Positions 19,501 to 27,838 of a stretch of 64,000 bases of DNA are shown in pieces (the stretch's first letter is position 1; every line of letters starts with the position of its first letter). Made by a program: the position numbers and the translations under genes. The stretch lies in contig JACPOB010000057.1 in assembly GCA_016185145.1 (NCBI GenBank), positions 1 to 64,000 of the forward strand, written 5' to 3'. The DNA is from Rhodospirillales bacterium (GTDB taxonomy: Bacteria; Pseudomonadota; Alphaproteobacteria; Reyranellales; Reyranellaceae). The notes under the pieces are model-generated. The model was not told the DNA's origin, made no database searches, and saw only the letters and a program-made list of their open reading frames with translations.

Positions 19501-21365
19501 GGCGAGGCGTCGGCGGTCTCCACGCTCAGCACCTGCAGCGCCACCGCCTCGTCGCCCGCTGCCCCCGTTGCCTGGGGCGGCTTCAGCAGGAACGGCGCCT
19601 CGCTCAGCACGCGCAGGCCGAGGTTTTCCGCCAGCGGCAGGATGTCGGACAGCGCCAGCGGCGCCTTGGGATGGAACAGCCGCAGCGTGAAGCGGTGCAT
19701 CGGCAGGTCGGGCGCGCGGTCGAGGCGCACGCCGAACGGCCGACCGGCGAGGGCGGCCTGCACCAGGTCGAGATCCGCCGCCGCCTGACCGGCATCGAAG
19801 CTGTCGCGATAGACGGTGGGGAACCAGTCGCGCCAGCGTCGGGCGGCGGCGCGGCCCTCGACCTCGCCCAGCCTGTCCTGCAGGGCGGTGTGGAAGCGAT
19901 CGCTCCACGAGGTTGCCGCCTCGGCCAGCGCGCGCTCGAGCTCGGCGAGATCGGGCGTCGGCGTGTCGTTGGATTCGAGCTTCAGCGTGTAGAGCACCTG
20001 GGCCAGCGCCGAATCGCTGCTGACCGAGACGTCGACCGACTGGACCTTGCCCCGCCACGCCTGTTCAAGCAGCGCGACGAACTGGTCGCTGAGCTGGGAG
20101 TCGAAGCGCTCGCGCGGGGCGAACACCAGGCAGGAGGCGAAGCGGCCGACGGCGTCGCGACGCGCGAACAGCGCCACGCGCCGCCGTTCCTGCAATTGCA
20201 GGATGCCCAGCGCATGGTCGTAGAGCGTGTCCTCGTCGATCTGGAACAGCTCGTCGCGCGGATAGGCTTCGAGGATGGCGAGCAGCGCCTTGCCGTCGTG
20301 GCTGTGCACGTCGAAGCCGGAGCGCCGCATGATGCTGTCGACGCGGCCGCGCAACAGCGGCACGTCGCGCACCGTCGCGTGATAGGCCGTCGAGGTGAAC
20401 AGGCCGACCAGGCGGCGCTCGCCGGTGACGCGCCCGTCGGCGTCGTACGTTTTCACGATCACGCAATCCATCGGGCCGCCGCGATGGACCAGCGAGGGCC
20501 GATCGGTCTTGATGATCAGGATGTTGTGCGGCCCCCGCGCGAAGCGCGACATCGCCTCGCCGCCGCCGAGTCCCATCTCGAACAGCCGCACTTCGTCGCG
20601 TCGCAGGATGCCGAGCGGTGAGCCCGGCATGATCTCGTAGCGCAGGCCGCCGGGCTGGCCCGCGTCCTCGACATAGCGGTAGCGGCGATAGCCCAGGAAG
20701 GTGAAATGATCGGCCTCCAGCCAGCGCAGGAAGTCCTCGTACTCGGCGAGGCTCGGCGAGCGGCTGGGCGCGAGATCGGCGATGGCGTCGAGGCAGGAGC
20801 GGCGCATCGCGCGCCAGTCCTCGACCGCGAGCCGCACTTCGGCCAGCACGCGGGTGAGGGCGGCGGCAAGCTCGTCGAGCACGACGGGATCGGCCTGGCG
20901 ATCGATCTCGATGTGCATGAACGATTCGGGCTTGGCGCGCTCGCCGGCTTCGACGGCGAAGCCGAAAAGCGCGCCGTCGAGGTCGCGCCGCACCGGCAGC
21001 ACCGGATGGGCCAGCAGGTGGACGTTGATCTCGCGGCGATTGAGTTCGCCCACGATCGAATCGACCAGGAACGGCATGTCGTCGTTGACGATCTGCGCGA
21101 TGGTGTGGCGGCTCTCGAAGCCGTGGTCGGCGTTGGTGTTGAAAACCCGCACCTTGGCGACGCCCGGCAGCCGGCGGCGAGCGAAGGCGAGCAGGGAGAC
21201 CGCGGCGCCCGCGCGTTGGTCGGCCGATGCGCCGGCGAGGTCCTTGTCGGCGACGCGGGCGTACAGGCGGCGGGCGAAATGGGCCGCCTCCTCACCGCCG
21301 CTCGCCAAGGCGGCGGCGCAGATGGCATCGAGCCCATAGACACGCGGGGCCAGTACGGTGGCCAT
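16542..21365 (-). CDS. gdhB: NAD-specific glutamate dehydrogenase, large (180-kDa) type
   Basis: A 1607-aa enzyme of the large bacterial NAD-GDH class, which deaminates glutamate to 2-oxoglutarate and feeds the TCA cycle. N-terminal ACT-like regulatory regions (about 40-550) precede the catalytic core, seen as LRGGRVARGGIRWSDRREDF and AVIVPVGSKGGFYVKRP, then VAGVGDMSGDVFGNGMLLSR and the Rossmann part (YFGGIGTYVKA, VVGEGANLGFTQRGR). A long helical C-terminal domain completes it. I chose ATG 21365, with GGGAGG 8 nt upstream, over a start about 100 nt further out. Stand-alone gene. Confidence 0.95.
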   Translation of the reverse strand: MATVLAPRVYGLDAICAAALASGGEEAAHFARRLYARVADKDLAGASADQRAGAAVSLLAFARRRLPGVAKVRVFNTNADHGFESRHTIAQIVNDDMPFLVDSIVGELNRREINVHLLAHPVLPVRRDLDGALFGFAVEAGERAKPESFMHIEIDRQADPVVLDELAAALTRVLAEVRLAVEDWRAMRRSCLDAIADLAPSRSPSLAEYEDFLRWLEADHFTFLGYRRYRYVEDAGQPGGLRYEIMPGSPLGILRRDEVRLFEMGLGGGEAMSRFARGPHNILIIKTDRPSLVHRGGPMDCVIVKTYDADGRVTGERRLVGLFTSTAYHATVRDVPLLRGRVDSIMRRSGFDVHSHDGKALLAILEAYPRDELFQIDEDTLYDHALGILQLQERRRVALFARRDAVGRFASCLVFAPRERFDSQLSDQFVALLEQAWRGKVQSVDVSVSSDSALAQVLYTLKLESNDTPTPDLAELERALAEAATSWSDRFHTALQDRLGEVEGRAAARRWRDWFPTVYRDSFDAGQAAADLDLVQAALAGRPFGVRLDRAPDLPMHRFTLRLFHPKAPLALSDILPLAENLGLRVLSEAPFLLKPPQATGAAGDEAVALQVLSVETADASPVDLVGAGPRFAEALDRVWARALESDGLNRLVLAAGLAWREVAILRTYAKYLRQAGIAFSQDYMERVLSSYPAIARLVIDLFLARFDPALDEATSDTRRQKLDRLEAEISTALDGVATLDEDRILRRFLNAVRCTLRTNYWQAGKDWISIKIDSRSIDELPAPRPLVEVFVYSPRMEGIHLRGGRVARGGIRWSDRREDFRTEILGLMKTQMVKNAVIVPVGSKGGFYVKRPPVGGTREQVQAEGIACYQTLIRGLLDLTDNYAAHGIAPPADVVRHDPDDPYLVVAADKGTATFSDIANALAQEYGFWLDDAFASGGSAGYDHKKMGITARGAWESVKRHFRELGQDIQTTPFTVAGVGDMSGDVFGNGMLLSRHIKLVAAFDHRHILIDPAPNPATSWDERKRLFDLPRSSWMDYDKSLLSAGGGIYDRAAKSIALSAEARAVLGIEAPSMTPVDLMRAILTAPVDLLYFGGIGTYVKASSESQADAGDRTNDLLRINGDQVRARVVGEGANLGFTQRGRVEAALVGRKINTDALDNSAGVDTSDHEVNIKIVTGEAILRDALKREERDALLFSMTDEVANLVLRHNYQQSQAISVAEEQAGEEHDRLERFMRSLERNGRLDRAVEFLPDSPAMRTRGQNRQYLTRPELSVLLAYAKIDLNDEILESDLPDDPLLEGELLRYFPTALQEKHEPSIRAHRLRREITALQVVNSLINRCGPTFVRNMAGRTGAPAAAIARAFAVVRDAWKLRDLWGDIEALDPALKAEAQIRMLVASQRFLTRTVQWALRRLPQPIDAMASTAGLAASVAALGDLPADLIGEAESAALVERAAAFEAMGAPAGVARRAAALETLAAAGDLMLAARANGVSIEVAARLYFRLGERLSLARLAIAAQKLPREGQWPAQAALAVQDELVTLHADLLASALGAAGPHASGDADAAIARWSEPRKLALDRVDRLLKEDLAGAGMLDLAMLSVATAELRTLV

Positions 21366-21821
21366 TTGAGCGCCCTCCCGGTCAGCGTTGGTGCTGGGAG
21401 CGATGTTACGTCCGACCATGACAATCTGACGACGGAGATCGGTGTGGCCGAAAGTGCCCACCACATCTTGTGTTTTGCGGGGTGCTCCGACGCAGCATAG
21501 CCGATTCGCTGCGGTTTCTGTTCCTGGCCCTAGGAATCCGCGGGAAAGCGCGTTTTGTTCTCCTCCCTTGCTGCGCCTGCGAAGGTTCGCGCACGGTCAA
21601 ATTATCAAATTTTGAAAGGACATTTTTTGATTATATTTCAATATATTAAGTGCTCATTCTTCAGATTCACAGGCGGGGTAAAAATTTGGCGATGACACGG
21701 CTTTCGTGGGGCGTATCATCAAGGAATAGGGGCTCACCGAATAGCCCTCCCAATATCTAGGTGTCCTTCCACAGAGTGTTCCATCCACAGCTGTGGACAA
21801 AAGCAAGAATGGGGGCCGCAA
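21366..21821. promoter_or_regulatory. Divergent gdh/nrdA intergenic region with candidate nrd control sites
   Basis: No gene is seen in this 456-nt region, which includes an AT-rich stretch (about 21600-21660). Two features may control nrdA. A 14-nt palindrome TCCACAGCTGTGGA (21784-21797) has DnaA-box-like arms (ATCCACA and TTGTCCACA). TTTCAATATATTAAGT (21636-21651) holds the central CAATATATT of an NrdR box but poor outer bases; CAATATCTAG (21751-21760) is a weaker second match. The spacing is not that of a classical NrdR pair, so this is tentative. Confidence 0.4.
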
Positions 21822-23708
21822 GTGTTTGATGTCGTTCAGGTTCGCAGCGGTGCGCGGGTTGTTACCGATCCCTCTCGGGATGCCCGGCTCACAGCCTTCG
21901 GCAAAGCCACTCTCTCCGACCGCTACCTGATGCCCAATGAGAGCTATCAGGAGATGTTCGCGCGCGTCGCTTCGGCATATGCCGACGACGATGGCCATGC
22001 CCAGCGGCTGTACGACTACATCAGCAATCTGTGGTTCATGCCGGCGACGCCCGTGCTGAGCAACGGCGGCACCAGCCGCGGCCTGCCGATCTCCTGCTTC
22101 CTGAACGAGGCCAACGATTCGCTGGAAGGCATCGTCGGTCTGTGGAACGAGAACGTGTGGCTGGCCGCGCGCGGCGGCGGCATTGGCTCGTATTGGGGTA
22201 ACCTCCGTTCGATCGGCGAGAAGGTCGGCATGAACGGCAAGACCTCCGGTGTCGTGCCCTTCATCCGCGTGATGGATTCGCTGACGCTCGCCATCAGCCA
22301 GGGCTCGCTGCGCCGCGGCTCGGCCGCGGTCTATCTGCCGGTCAACCATCCCGAGATCGAGGAGTTCATCGAGATCCGCCGGCCGACCGGCGGCGATCCC
22401 AACCGCAAGGCGCTGAACCTGCACCATGGGCTGCTGATCTCCGACGCCTTCATGCGCGCCGTCGAGGCCGACGAGGAGTGGGCGCTGGTCAGCCCCAAGG
22501 ACGGCGCCGTGCAGCGCAAGGTCTCGGCGCGGCACCTGTGGATCCGCATCCTGACGGCGCGCATCGAGACCGGCGAGCCGTACCTGGTGTTCGTCGATCA
22601 CGTGAACAACGCGCGCCCCGAGCACCAGAAGATGGCGGGCCTCGAGGTCAAGACCTCCAACCTGTGCAGCGAGATCACGCTGCCGACCGGCGTCGACCAT
22701 CACGGCAAGCAGCGCACCGCCGTGTGCTGCCTGTCGTCGCTGAACCTCGAGACCTATCTCGAATGGCACGAGCATCCGACCTTCATCGAGGACGTGATGC
22801 GTTTCCTCGACAACGTCCTGCAGGGCTTCATCGACAACGCGGGCTCCGACTTCGCCCGCGCGACCTATGCCGCCATGCGCGAGCGTTCGGTCGGCCTCGG
22901 CGTCATGGGCTTCCACTCGTTCCTGCAGGCCAACAACATCCCGCTCGAATCGGTGATGGCCAAGGTGTGGAACAAGAAGATGTTCAAGCACATCCGCGGC
23001 CAGTGCGACGAGGCCTCCAAGTCGCTGGCCAAGGAGCGCGGCGCCTGCCCGGATGCCGCCGACTTCGGCATCGAGGAGCGCTTCTCCAACAAGCTGGCGA
23101 TCGCCCCCACCGCCTCGATCTCGATCATCTGCGGCGGCGCCTCGCCCGGCATCGAGCCGTCGGCCGCCAACGTCTACAATCACAAGACCCTTTCGGGCTC
23201 GTTCGTGGTGCGCAACCCGTACCTCGAGAAGATGCTTGAGGCGAAGGGCAGGAACGACGAGGACACCTGGACCTCGATCACCGTCAGCCAGGGCTCGGTG
23301 CAGCATCTCGACTGCCTCGACGATCATGAGAAGGCGGTGTTCAAGACGGCGTTCGAGATCGACCAGCGCTGGCTGGTCGAGCACGGCGCCGACCGCGCGC
23401 CCTTCATCTGCCAGAGCCAGTCGCTCAACCTCTTCCTGCCGGCCGACGTGCACAAGCGCGACCTGCACCAGATCCACATGATGGCCTGGAAGCGCGGCGT
23501 GAAGAGCCTCTACTACTGCCGCTCGCTGTCGATCCAGCGCGCGGAGACGGTCGCCGGCGAGGCGCTCGCGCTGCCGATCGGCGATCAAGCCCTTTCAGCC
23601 CCCAGAGTTAATGGAAGCCTGGTCGACGCTCCCTCAACGGTGCCGTTCGGTACGCCGGCGGCACCGCAACAAACGACCGACTACGAAGAGTGTCTTAGCT
23701 GTCAGTAG
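21822..23708 (+). CDS. nrdA: Ribonucleoside-diphosphate reductase alpha subunit (class Ia, no ATP cone)
   Basis: A 628-aa R1 subunit that reduces NDPs to dNDPs. It begins directly at the catalytic barrel without an N-terminal ATP-cone, a form I recall in alphaproteobacteria. Active-site residues are visible in GLPISCFLNEAN (first cysteine), KTSNLCSEITLPTG and TAVCCLSSLNLETY (the N-x-C-x-E radical motif and second cysteine), the P-T-A-S-I-S-I-I-C-G-G loop, the KSLYYCRSLSIQRAE tyrosine pair and the C-terminal EECLSCQ thiol pair. The start is GTG with a G-rich SD. A strong hairpin separates it from nrdB. Confidence 0.96.
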   Translation: MFDVVQVRSGARVVTDPSRDARLTAFGKATLSDRYLMPNESYQEMFARVASAYADDDGHAQRLYDYISNLWFMPATPVLSNGGTSRGLPISCFLNEANDSLEGIVGLWNENVWLAARGGGIGSYWGNLRSIGEKVGMNGKTSGVVPFIRVMDSLTLAISQGSLRRGSAAVYLPVNHPEIEEFIEIRRPTGGDPNRKALNLHHGLLISDAFMRAVEADEEWALVSPKDGAVQRKVSARHLWIRILTARIETGEPYLVFVDHVNNARPEHQKMAGLEVKTSNLCSEITLPTGVDHHGKQRTAVCCLSSLNLETYLEWHEHPTFIEDVMRFLDNVLQGFIDNAGSDFARATYAAMRERSVGLGVMGFHSFLQANNIPLESVMAKVWNKKMFKHIRGQCDEASKSLAKERGACPDAADFGIEERFSNKLAIAPTASISIICGGASPGIEPSAANVYNHKTLSGSFVVRNPYLEKMLEAKGRNDEDTWTSITVSQGSVQHLDCLDDHEKAVFKTAFEIDQRWLVEHGADRAPFICQSQSLNLFLPADVHKRDLHQIHMMAWKRGVKSLYYCRSLSIQRAETVAGEALALPIGDQALSAPRVNGSLVDAPSTVPFGTPAAPQQTTDYEECLSCQ

Positions 23709-23724
23709 CCGCAGCCGTCCTCGA

Positions 23725-23758
23725 CGCGCCGCGGGTCCAAACCGCGGCGCGACGGGGT
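23725..23758 (+). terminator. Hairpin between nrdA and nrdB
   Basis: A perfect 10-bp GC stem (CGCGCCGCGG with CCGCGGCGCG) around a 7-nt loop, followed by ACGGGG and TTTCTTTC. It resembles an intrinsic terminator with an interrupted T tract. It may attenuate read-through and lower nrdB relative to nrdA, or stabilise the nrdA message. Confidence 0.5.
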
Positions 23759-23794
23759 TTCTTTCGCCAAAATCATTTTTGAACGCGGGTTGCC

Positions 23795-24688
23795 ATGTCC
23801 CTGCTCGACGCCAAGCCGATCTACAAGCCGTTCCACTATCCCTGGGCCTACGATGCCTGGCTGATGCAGCAGCGCATCCACTGGCTGCCCGAGGAAGTGC
23901 CGCTGGCCGACGACGTCAAGGACTGGCGCAACAAGCTCACCGACGCCGAGCGGCACCTGCTGACGCAGATCTTCCGCTTCTTCACCCAGGCCGACGTCGA
24001 GGTGAACAACTGCTACATGCGGCACTACAGCCGCGTCTTCAAGCCGACCGAAGTGCAGATGATGCTGGCCGCCTTCTCCGCCATGGAGACGGTGCATGTC
24101 GCGGCCTACAGCCATCTGCTCGACACGATCGGCATGCCCGAGACCGAGTACTCGGCCTTCCTCCATGTCAAGGAGATGAAGGACAAGTACGACTACATGC
24201 AGGGCTTCAACGTCGACTCCAAGGAGGACATCGCCAAGACGCTGGCGGTGTTCGGCGCCTTCACCGAGGGCCTGCAGCTCTTCGCCTCGTTCGCCATGCT
24301 GATGAACTTCCCGCGCTTCAACAAGATGAAGGGCATGGGCCAGATCGTGTCGTGGTCGGTGCGCGACGAGGAGCCGCTGCAGCGCGAGATCTACGTCGCC
24401 TGCTCGACCATCGTCGATCACGAGGACGCCTTCATCGATCTCGCCTTCGACCTGGGCGGCATTGAGGGCATGACCGCCGTCGACGTGAAGCGCTACATCC
24501 GCTTCATCGCCGACCGGCGCCTCACCCAGATCGGCCTGCAGCCGATCTACCGCAGCGACGCCAAGAACCCGCTGCCGTGGATGGACCAGATGCTCAACGC
24601 CATCGAGCACACCAACTTCTTCGAGAACCGCGCGACGGAGTACTCGAAGGCGTCGACGCGCGGGACCTGGGAAGAGGCGTTCGGTTAG
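23795..24688 (+). CDS. nrdB: Ribonucleotide reductase beta subunit with internal deletion at the metal site
   Basis: A 297-aa R2 subunit; alphaproteobacterial homologues of this type are about 325 aa as I recall. Retained: EVNNCYMRHY, the E98-x-x-H101 ligands and probable radical Y105 in METVHVAAYSHL, E158 in FGAFTEGLQLF and the C-terminus NRATEYSKASTRGTWEEAF. At R190-D191-E192 the sequence jumps straight to EPLQREIYVACSTIVDHEDA. The normal helix starting R-D-E-T-L-H, which carries the last Glu-x-x-His metal ligands, and the following R-L-F-R-T-F segment are absent (about 25 residues, in frame). As written, the diiron site would lack its final histidine. Confidence 0.9.
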   Translation: MSLLDAKPIYKPFHYPWAYDAWLMQQRIHWLPEEVPLADDVKDWRNKLTDAERHLLTQIFRFFTQADVEVNNCYMRHYSRVFKPTEVQMMLAAFSAMETVHVAAYSHLLDTIGMPETEYSAFLHVKEMKDKYDYMQGFNVDSKEDIAKTLAVFGAFTEGLQLFASFAMLMNFPRFNKMKGMGQIVSWSVRDEEPLQREIYVACSTIVDHEDAFIDLAFDLGGIEGMTAVDVKRYIRFIADRRLTQIGLQPIYRSDAKNPLPWMDQMLNAIEHTNFFENRATEYSKASTRGTWEEAFG

Positions 24689-24908
24689 CGCGACCTCGTC
24701 GTTCAAAGCCCACGACGCGCAGTCCGAGGCTCAAGTCGTCGCGCCGCTGACCGCGTTCACCGGAAAATTCGAAGCCCTCGCAATAGGCCTCTAGGCGCGC
24801 CACGTAGTTCAGTGCGATTTCGCTGCCGGCGCGTTCAGCGATCCAGTCGCCTATGCTTAGAAGGTCACTGCGCGCCTGAGGCGTGAAAGTGACGGTTCGG
24901 CGTTTCAA
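24594..24908 (-). pseudogene. Truncated ParE/RelE-type toxin
   Basis: The first ~71 residues match the ParE family: TTG start, RRTVTFTPQARSDLLSIGDW, IALNYVARLEAYCEGF and ERGQRRDDLSLGLRVVGFER. Family members then continue with a beta strand and a V-T-I-L-R-I-L-Y-G-G-R-like C-terminus, which is absent. After about position 24696 the frame simply runs antisense into the last codons of nrdB. The conserved part stops 7 nt from the nrdB stop, which points to a deletion at this junction. The start overlaps the parD stop (TTGA). The toxin is probably inactive. Confidence 0.75.
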
Positions 24909-25180
24909 CGGCGAGCCTTGCGCCGTCCGCTGTAACGTGCGCGCGCTTCCGCGAAGACTCCCTTTGCCGGAATGCGACTTGAAGGATCTGCCTTGGTCGC
25001 TTCGTAGGCCGGGAGGACCTCATCCCGCAGCCATCGTTCAAACACGGCATCGCGCTCCTGCAGGGCGCGAAGGCCGGCTCTGATCGCCTCCGAACCCGAG
25101 GCATATGCGCCAGAGTTGGCGTCGATGAACGCCGCCTGCTCGGCGGGAAGACTGAACGTGCGCTTGGAAACCTTGGTCAT
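24905..25180 (-). CDS. parD: ParD-type antitoxin
   Basis: A 91-aa antitoxin. MTKVSKRTFSLPAEQAAFID gives the ribbon-helix-helix DNA-binding domain and SGAYASGSEAIRAGLRALQE the following helices, typical of ParD/CopG. The tail (LRDEVLPAYEATKADPSSR onward) is the toxin-binding arm. I chose ATG 25180 because GAGG lies about 8 nt upstream; an extended start 27 nt further out is possible. It is intact although the partner toxin is truncated, so it may persist as an orphan repressor or cross-antitoxin. Confidence 0.85.
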   Translation of the reverse strand: MTKVSKRTFSLPAEQAAFIDANSGAYASGSEAIRAGLRALQERDAVFERWLRDEVLPAYEATKADPSSRIPAKGVFAEARARYSGRRKARR

Positions 25181-25301
25181 TGAAGATCCTCGGTATGACT
25201 TCATCATATCCGCGACAAGCGTGGCGAGCGAACCGGGATTTCACGGTTCTGGCACGGGAGTCGCATGCCGCAGTCGACGCTTCCGTCGCCAGGAGACGAC
25301 C

Positions 25302-26885
25302 ATGATCTTTTCCCGCCGCTCGCTTCTCCCCGTGCCTGCTGCATTGGCCCTGCCGAAGATCGCCTGGGCGCAGGACAAGGTCGTGCGCTACGGCATTCCG
25401 ATGACGGACATCCCGCTCACGACCGGCCAGCCGGATCGCGGCGCCAACGCCTACCAGTACACCGGGCTCACCCTCTACGACCCGCTGATCGGCTGGGAGC
25501 TCGATGTCTCCGATCGGCCAGGCAAGATGATCCCCGGGCTGGCGACCGAGTGGAAAGTCGACGACGCCGACAAGACCTTGTGGACCTTCAAGCTCAGGCC
25601 GGGCGTGAAGTTCCATGACGGATCGGCGTTCGATGCCGACGCCGTGATCTGGAACCTCGAGAAGGTGTTCAACAAGGACTGCCCGCAGTTCGACACCCGC
25701 CAGTCGGCCCAGGTGCGGCCGCGCCTGCCCGGGCTCGCGAGCTACCGCAAGGGCGGCGACATGGAGATCGAGATCAAGACCAAGTCGGTCGATTCGCTCT
25801 TCCCCTATCAGCTGCTGTGGTTCCTGGTGTCGAGCCCGGCGCAGTGGGAGAAGGTCGGCAAGGACTGGAACAAGTTCGCCTCCGAGCCTTCCGGCACCGG
25901 GCCGTTCAAGCTGACCCGGCTGGTGCCGCGTGAGCGCGCCGAGCTGGTGAAGAATGAGGCCTATTGGAACCTCAAGCGCATCCCCAGGGTCGATCGCATC
26001 ATCTTCGTCTGCGCGCCCGAGGATTCCGGCCGCAGCGCCGCCCTGCTGTCGGGTAACCTCGACATGATCGACGGGCCGGCGCCCGACATGCTGGACCGCC
26101 TCAAGCAGGCCAATATCCGCATCTCGACGAACATCACGCCGCACGTCTTCCAATACCATCCCTCGCTGGTCGAGGGATCGCCATGGACCGACATCCGTGT
26201 GCGCAAGGCGGCGAACCTCGCCATCGACCGCGATGCCATCGTGAAGCTGATGAACGGACTGGTGAAGCCGGCCTATGGCGAGGTCGACCGCTCCAGCCCG
26301 TGGTTCGGCAAGCCCACCTTCGTGATCAAGTACGCACCCGACGAGGCGCGCAAGCTGATGGGGGAGGCGGGTTACTCCAAGTCCAAGCCGATGAAGGCCC
26401 GCATCTCGATCCAGGCCGGCGGCACCAACCAGACCGTCAACGAGGCCATCCAGGAGATGCTGAAGGAGTGCTTCTTCGACATCGATTTCAAGCCGGTCGA
26501 GCTCGAGGCGCTGATGACCGGCTGGCGCGGCGGCGCCAAGGCCGACATGAACAAGGATGTCTCGGCGACCAACGTCACGCACGTGACGTCCGATCCGTTC
26601 TATGCCGCCAACCGCTTCTTCGCGTCCGACCAGGTGGCGCCGATCGGCGTGAACTGGAGCTTCTACAAGAACCCGGAGGTCGATCAGTTGGTGCTCGAGC
26701 TCAAGAGCACCTTCGATCCCGCCAAGCAGGACGAGATCACCGCGAAGATCCACGCCAAAGCTGTCGACGACGCGGTGATGATCTGGGTCTATCACGACAC
26801 GACGGCACGGGCGCTGTCGCCCAGGATCAAGAAGTATGTCCAGGCTCAGAGCTGGTTCCAGGACCTGGCGTTACTGGAAATGTGA
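25302..26885 (+). CDS. Peptide/opine-type ABC transporter substrate-binding protein (SBP family 5)
   Basis: A 527-aa periplasmic binding protein. AGGAGA precedes the ATG at 25302. The N-terminus IFSRRSLLPVPAALALPKIA with AWA-QD is a twin-arginine-like or Sec signal. Family-5 landmarks are LYDPLIGWELDVSDRPGKMI, PGLATEWKVDDADKTLWTFK, LRPGVKFHDGSAFDADAVIW and GTGPFKLTRLVPRERAEL. The ligand cannot be deduced. No permease or ATPase genes adjoin it; it is an orphan SBP here, distinct from the two paralogues at 52.4-55.7 kb. Its 3' end overlaps the convergent kinase gene by 15 nt. Confidence 0.9.
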   Translation: MIFSRRSLLPVPAALALPKIAWAQDKVVRYGIPMTDIPLTTGQPDRGANAYQYTGLTLYDPLIGWELDVSDRPGKMIPGLATEWKVDDADKTLWTFKLRPGVKFHDGSAFDADAVIWNLEKVFNKDCPQFDTRQSAQVRPRLPGLASYRKGGDMEIEIKTKSVDSLFPYQLLWFLVSSPAQWEKVGKDWNKFASEPSGTGPFKLTRLVPRERAELVKNEAYWNLKRIPRVDRIIFVCAPEDSGRSAALLSGNLDMIDGPAPDMLDRLKQANIRISTNITPHVFQYHPSLVEGSPWTDIRVRKAANLAIDRDAIVKLMNGLVKPAYGEVDRSSPWFGKPTFVIKYAPDEARKLMGEAGYSKSKPMKARISIQAGGTNQTVNEAIQEMLKECFFDIDFKPVELEALMTGWRGGAKADMNKDVSATNVTHVTSDPFYAANRFFASDQVAPIGVNWSFYKNPEVDQLVLELKSTFDPAKQDEITAKIHAKAVDDAVMIWVYHDTTARALSPRIKKYVQAQSWFQDLALLEM

Positions 26886-27737
26886 GGCGAGCTCGGCGCG
26901 CGACGGCAGGGCGTTGAAGGCGCCCACCCGCGTCGCGGTGAGGGCGGCGGCTTTCTGAGCCTCGGCGATCGCGGCCTCGATCGCCAGCCCTCGCGCCAGC
27001 GCCGCCGCCATCACGCCGCAGAAGGCATCGCCGCAGCCGGTCGTGTCGACAACGGCGATCCGTTCTGCCGCAAATCGGCGTCGCCGCCCGCCCTCGATCA
27101 GCTCGCAGCCTTCGGCGCCGAGGGTGACGATCGCGGCCCCGGCGTCGTGGATCGAACGGCCGAGCTGATCGGCCTCGACCCGGTTGGCGATGACGAGGCC
27201 GCATTTCGCGACGAGCTCCTCGGCGCCCGGCCAGAAGGGAGCGGGATTGAACACCGTCGTGGCGCCCTGATGCCGCGCCGCGTCGAGCACGAAGGCGGTC
27301 GTGTCGAGCGCCAAGTTGCCCTGCAGCAGCACGACATCGCCCGCGGTCACGCCTTCCAGAGCCGATGCCGCCTCCGGCTTGTCGAGCGCCAGCGAGCAGG
27401 CGCTGGTGCTTACGATGCTGTTCTCGCCGCCGGGCAGAACCATCAGCAGCGAGAAGTCCGTGGCGTGCGGCAGGCGCGGCAGCATGAGCTCGGTGAGGCC
27501 TTCGGCGGCGAGATGCCGCTCGACCTCATCCGCCTGCGCCTTATCGTGGCCGAGCGGCGCGCAGAAGCGAACGTCGACGCCACAGCGCGCGGCCACGACC
27601 GCCTGGTTCAGCCCTTTGCCGCCCGGTGCGCGCGTGCCGCCGCTGCCGATCAGCGTCTCGCCGGGCCGCGGCAGGCGCGGCACGCTGAGCCCCAGGTCCA
27701 GTCCGGCATTGCCGATGACGACGACGCGCCCGCCCAC
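26871..27737 (-). CDS. PfkB-family carbohydrate kinase, ribokinase-like
   Basis: A 288-aa kinase. The N-terminal PfkB signature is GGTRAPGGKGLNQAVVAARC (about 33-52) and the C-terminal signature with the catalytic aspartate is AVVDTTGCGDAFCGVMAAAL (about 228-247). The conserved N-P-A-P-F anion region (TVFNPAPFWPGAEELV) and VIANRVEADQLG fit ribokinases. It phosphorylates a sugar with ATP; the substrate (ribose or a related sugar) is not certain. It is convergent and slightly overlapping with the SBP gene. Confidence 0.88.
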   Translation of the reverse strand: MGGRVVVIGNAGLDLGLSVPRLPRPGETLIGSGGTRAPGGKGLNQAVVAARCGVDVRFCAPLGHDKAQADEVERHLAAEGLTELMLPRLPHATDFSLLMVLPGGENSIVSTSACSLALDKPEAASALEGVTAGDVVLLQGNLALDTTAFVLDAARHQGATTVFNPAPFWPGAEELVAKCGLVIANRVEADQLGRSIHDAGAAIVTLGAEGCELIEGGRRRRFAAERIAVVDTTGCGDAFCGVMAAALARGLAIEAAIAEAQKAAALTATRVGAFNALPSRAELASHFQ

Positions 27738-27838
27738 TCACAACCCCGCTTCCGCTGGCAACCGCTCCGCCTAGTACTTCAGCACGTCCGCCCACATCAG
27801 GGGAATTGATCGCACCAACTTCTTCGGGAACCGTTCGG

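Noticed and set aside
21747..21762. A second canonical NrdR box
   Set aside because: Only about 10 of 16 positions match and the distance to the other candidate is over 100 nt, unlike the roughly 30-nt spacing of known NrdR pairs.
24594..24693. The last ~33 codons of the ParE-like frame as a genuine C-terminus
   Set aside because: They lie antisense on the last codons of nrdB and do not resemble the ParE C-terminal strand and G-G-R motif.
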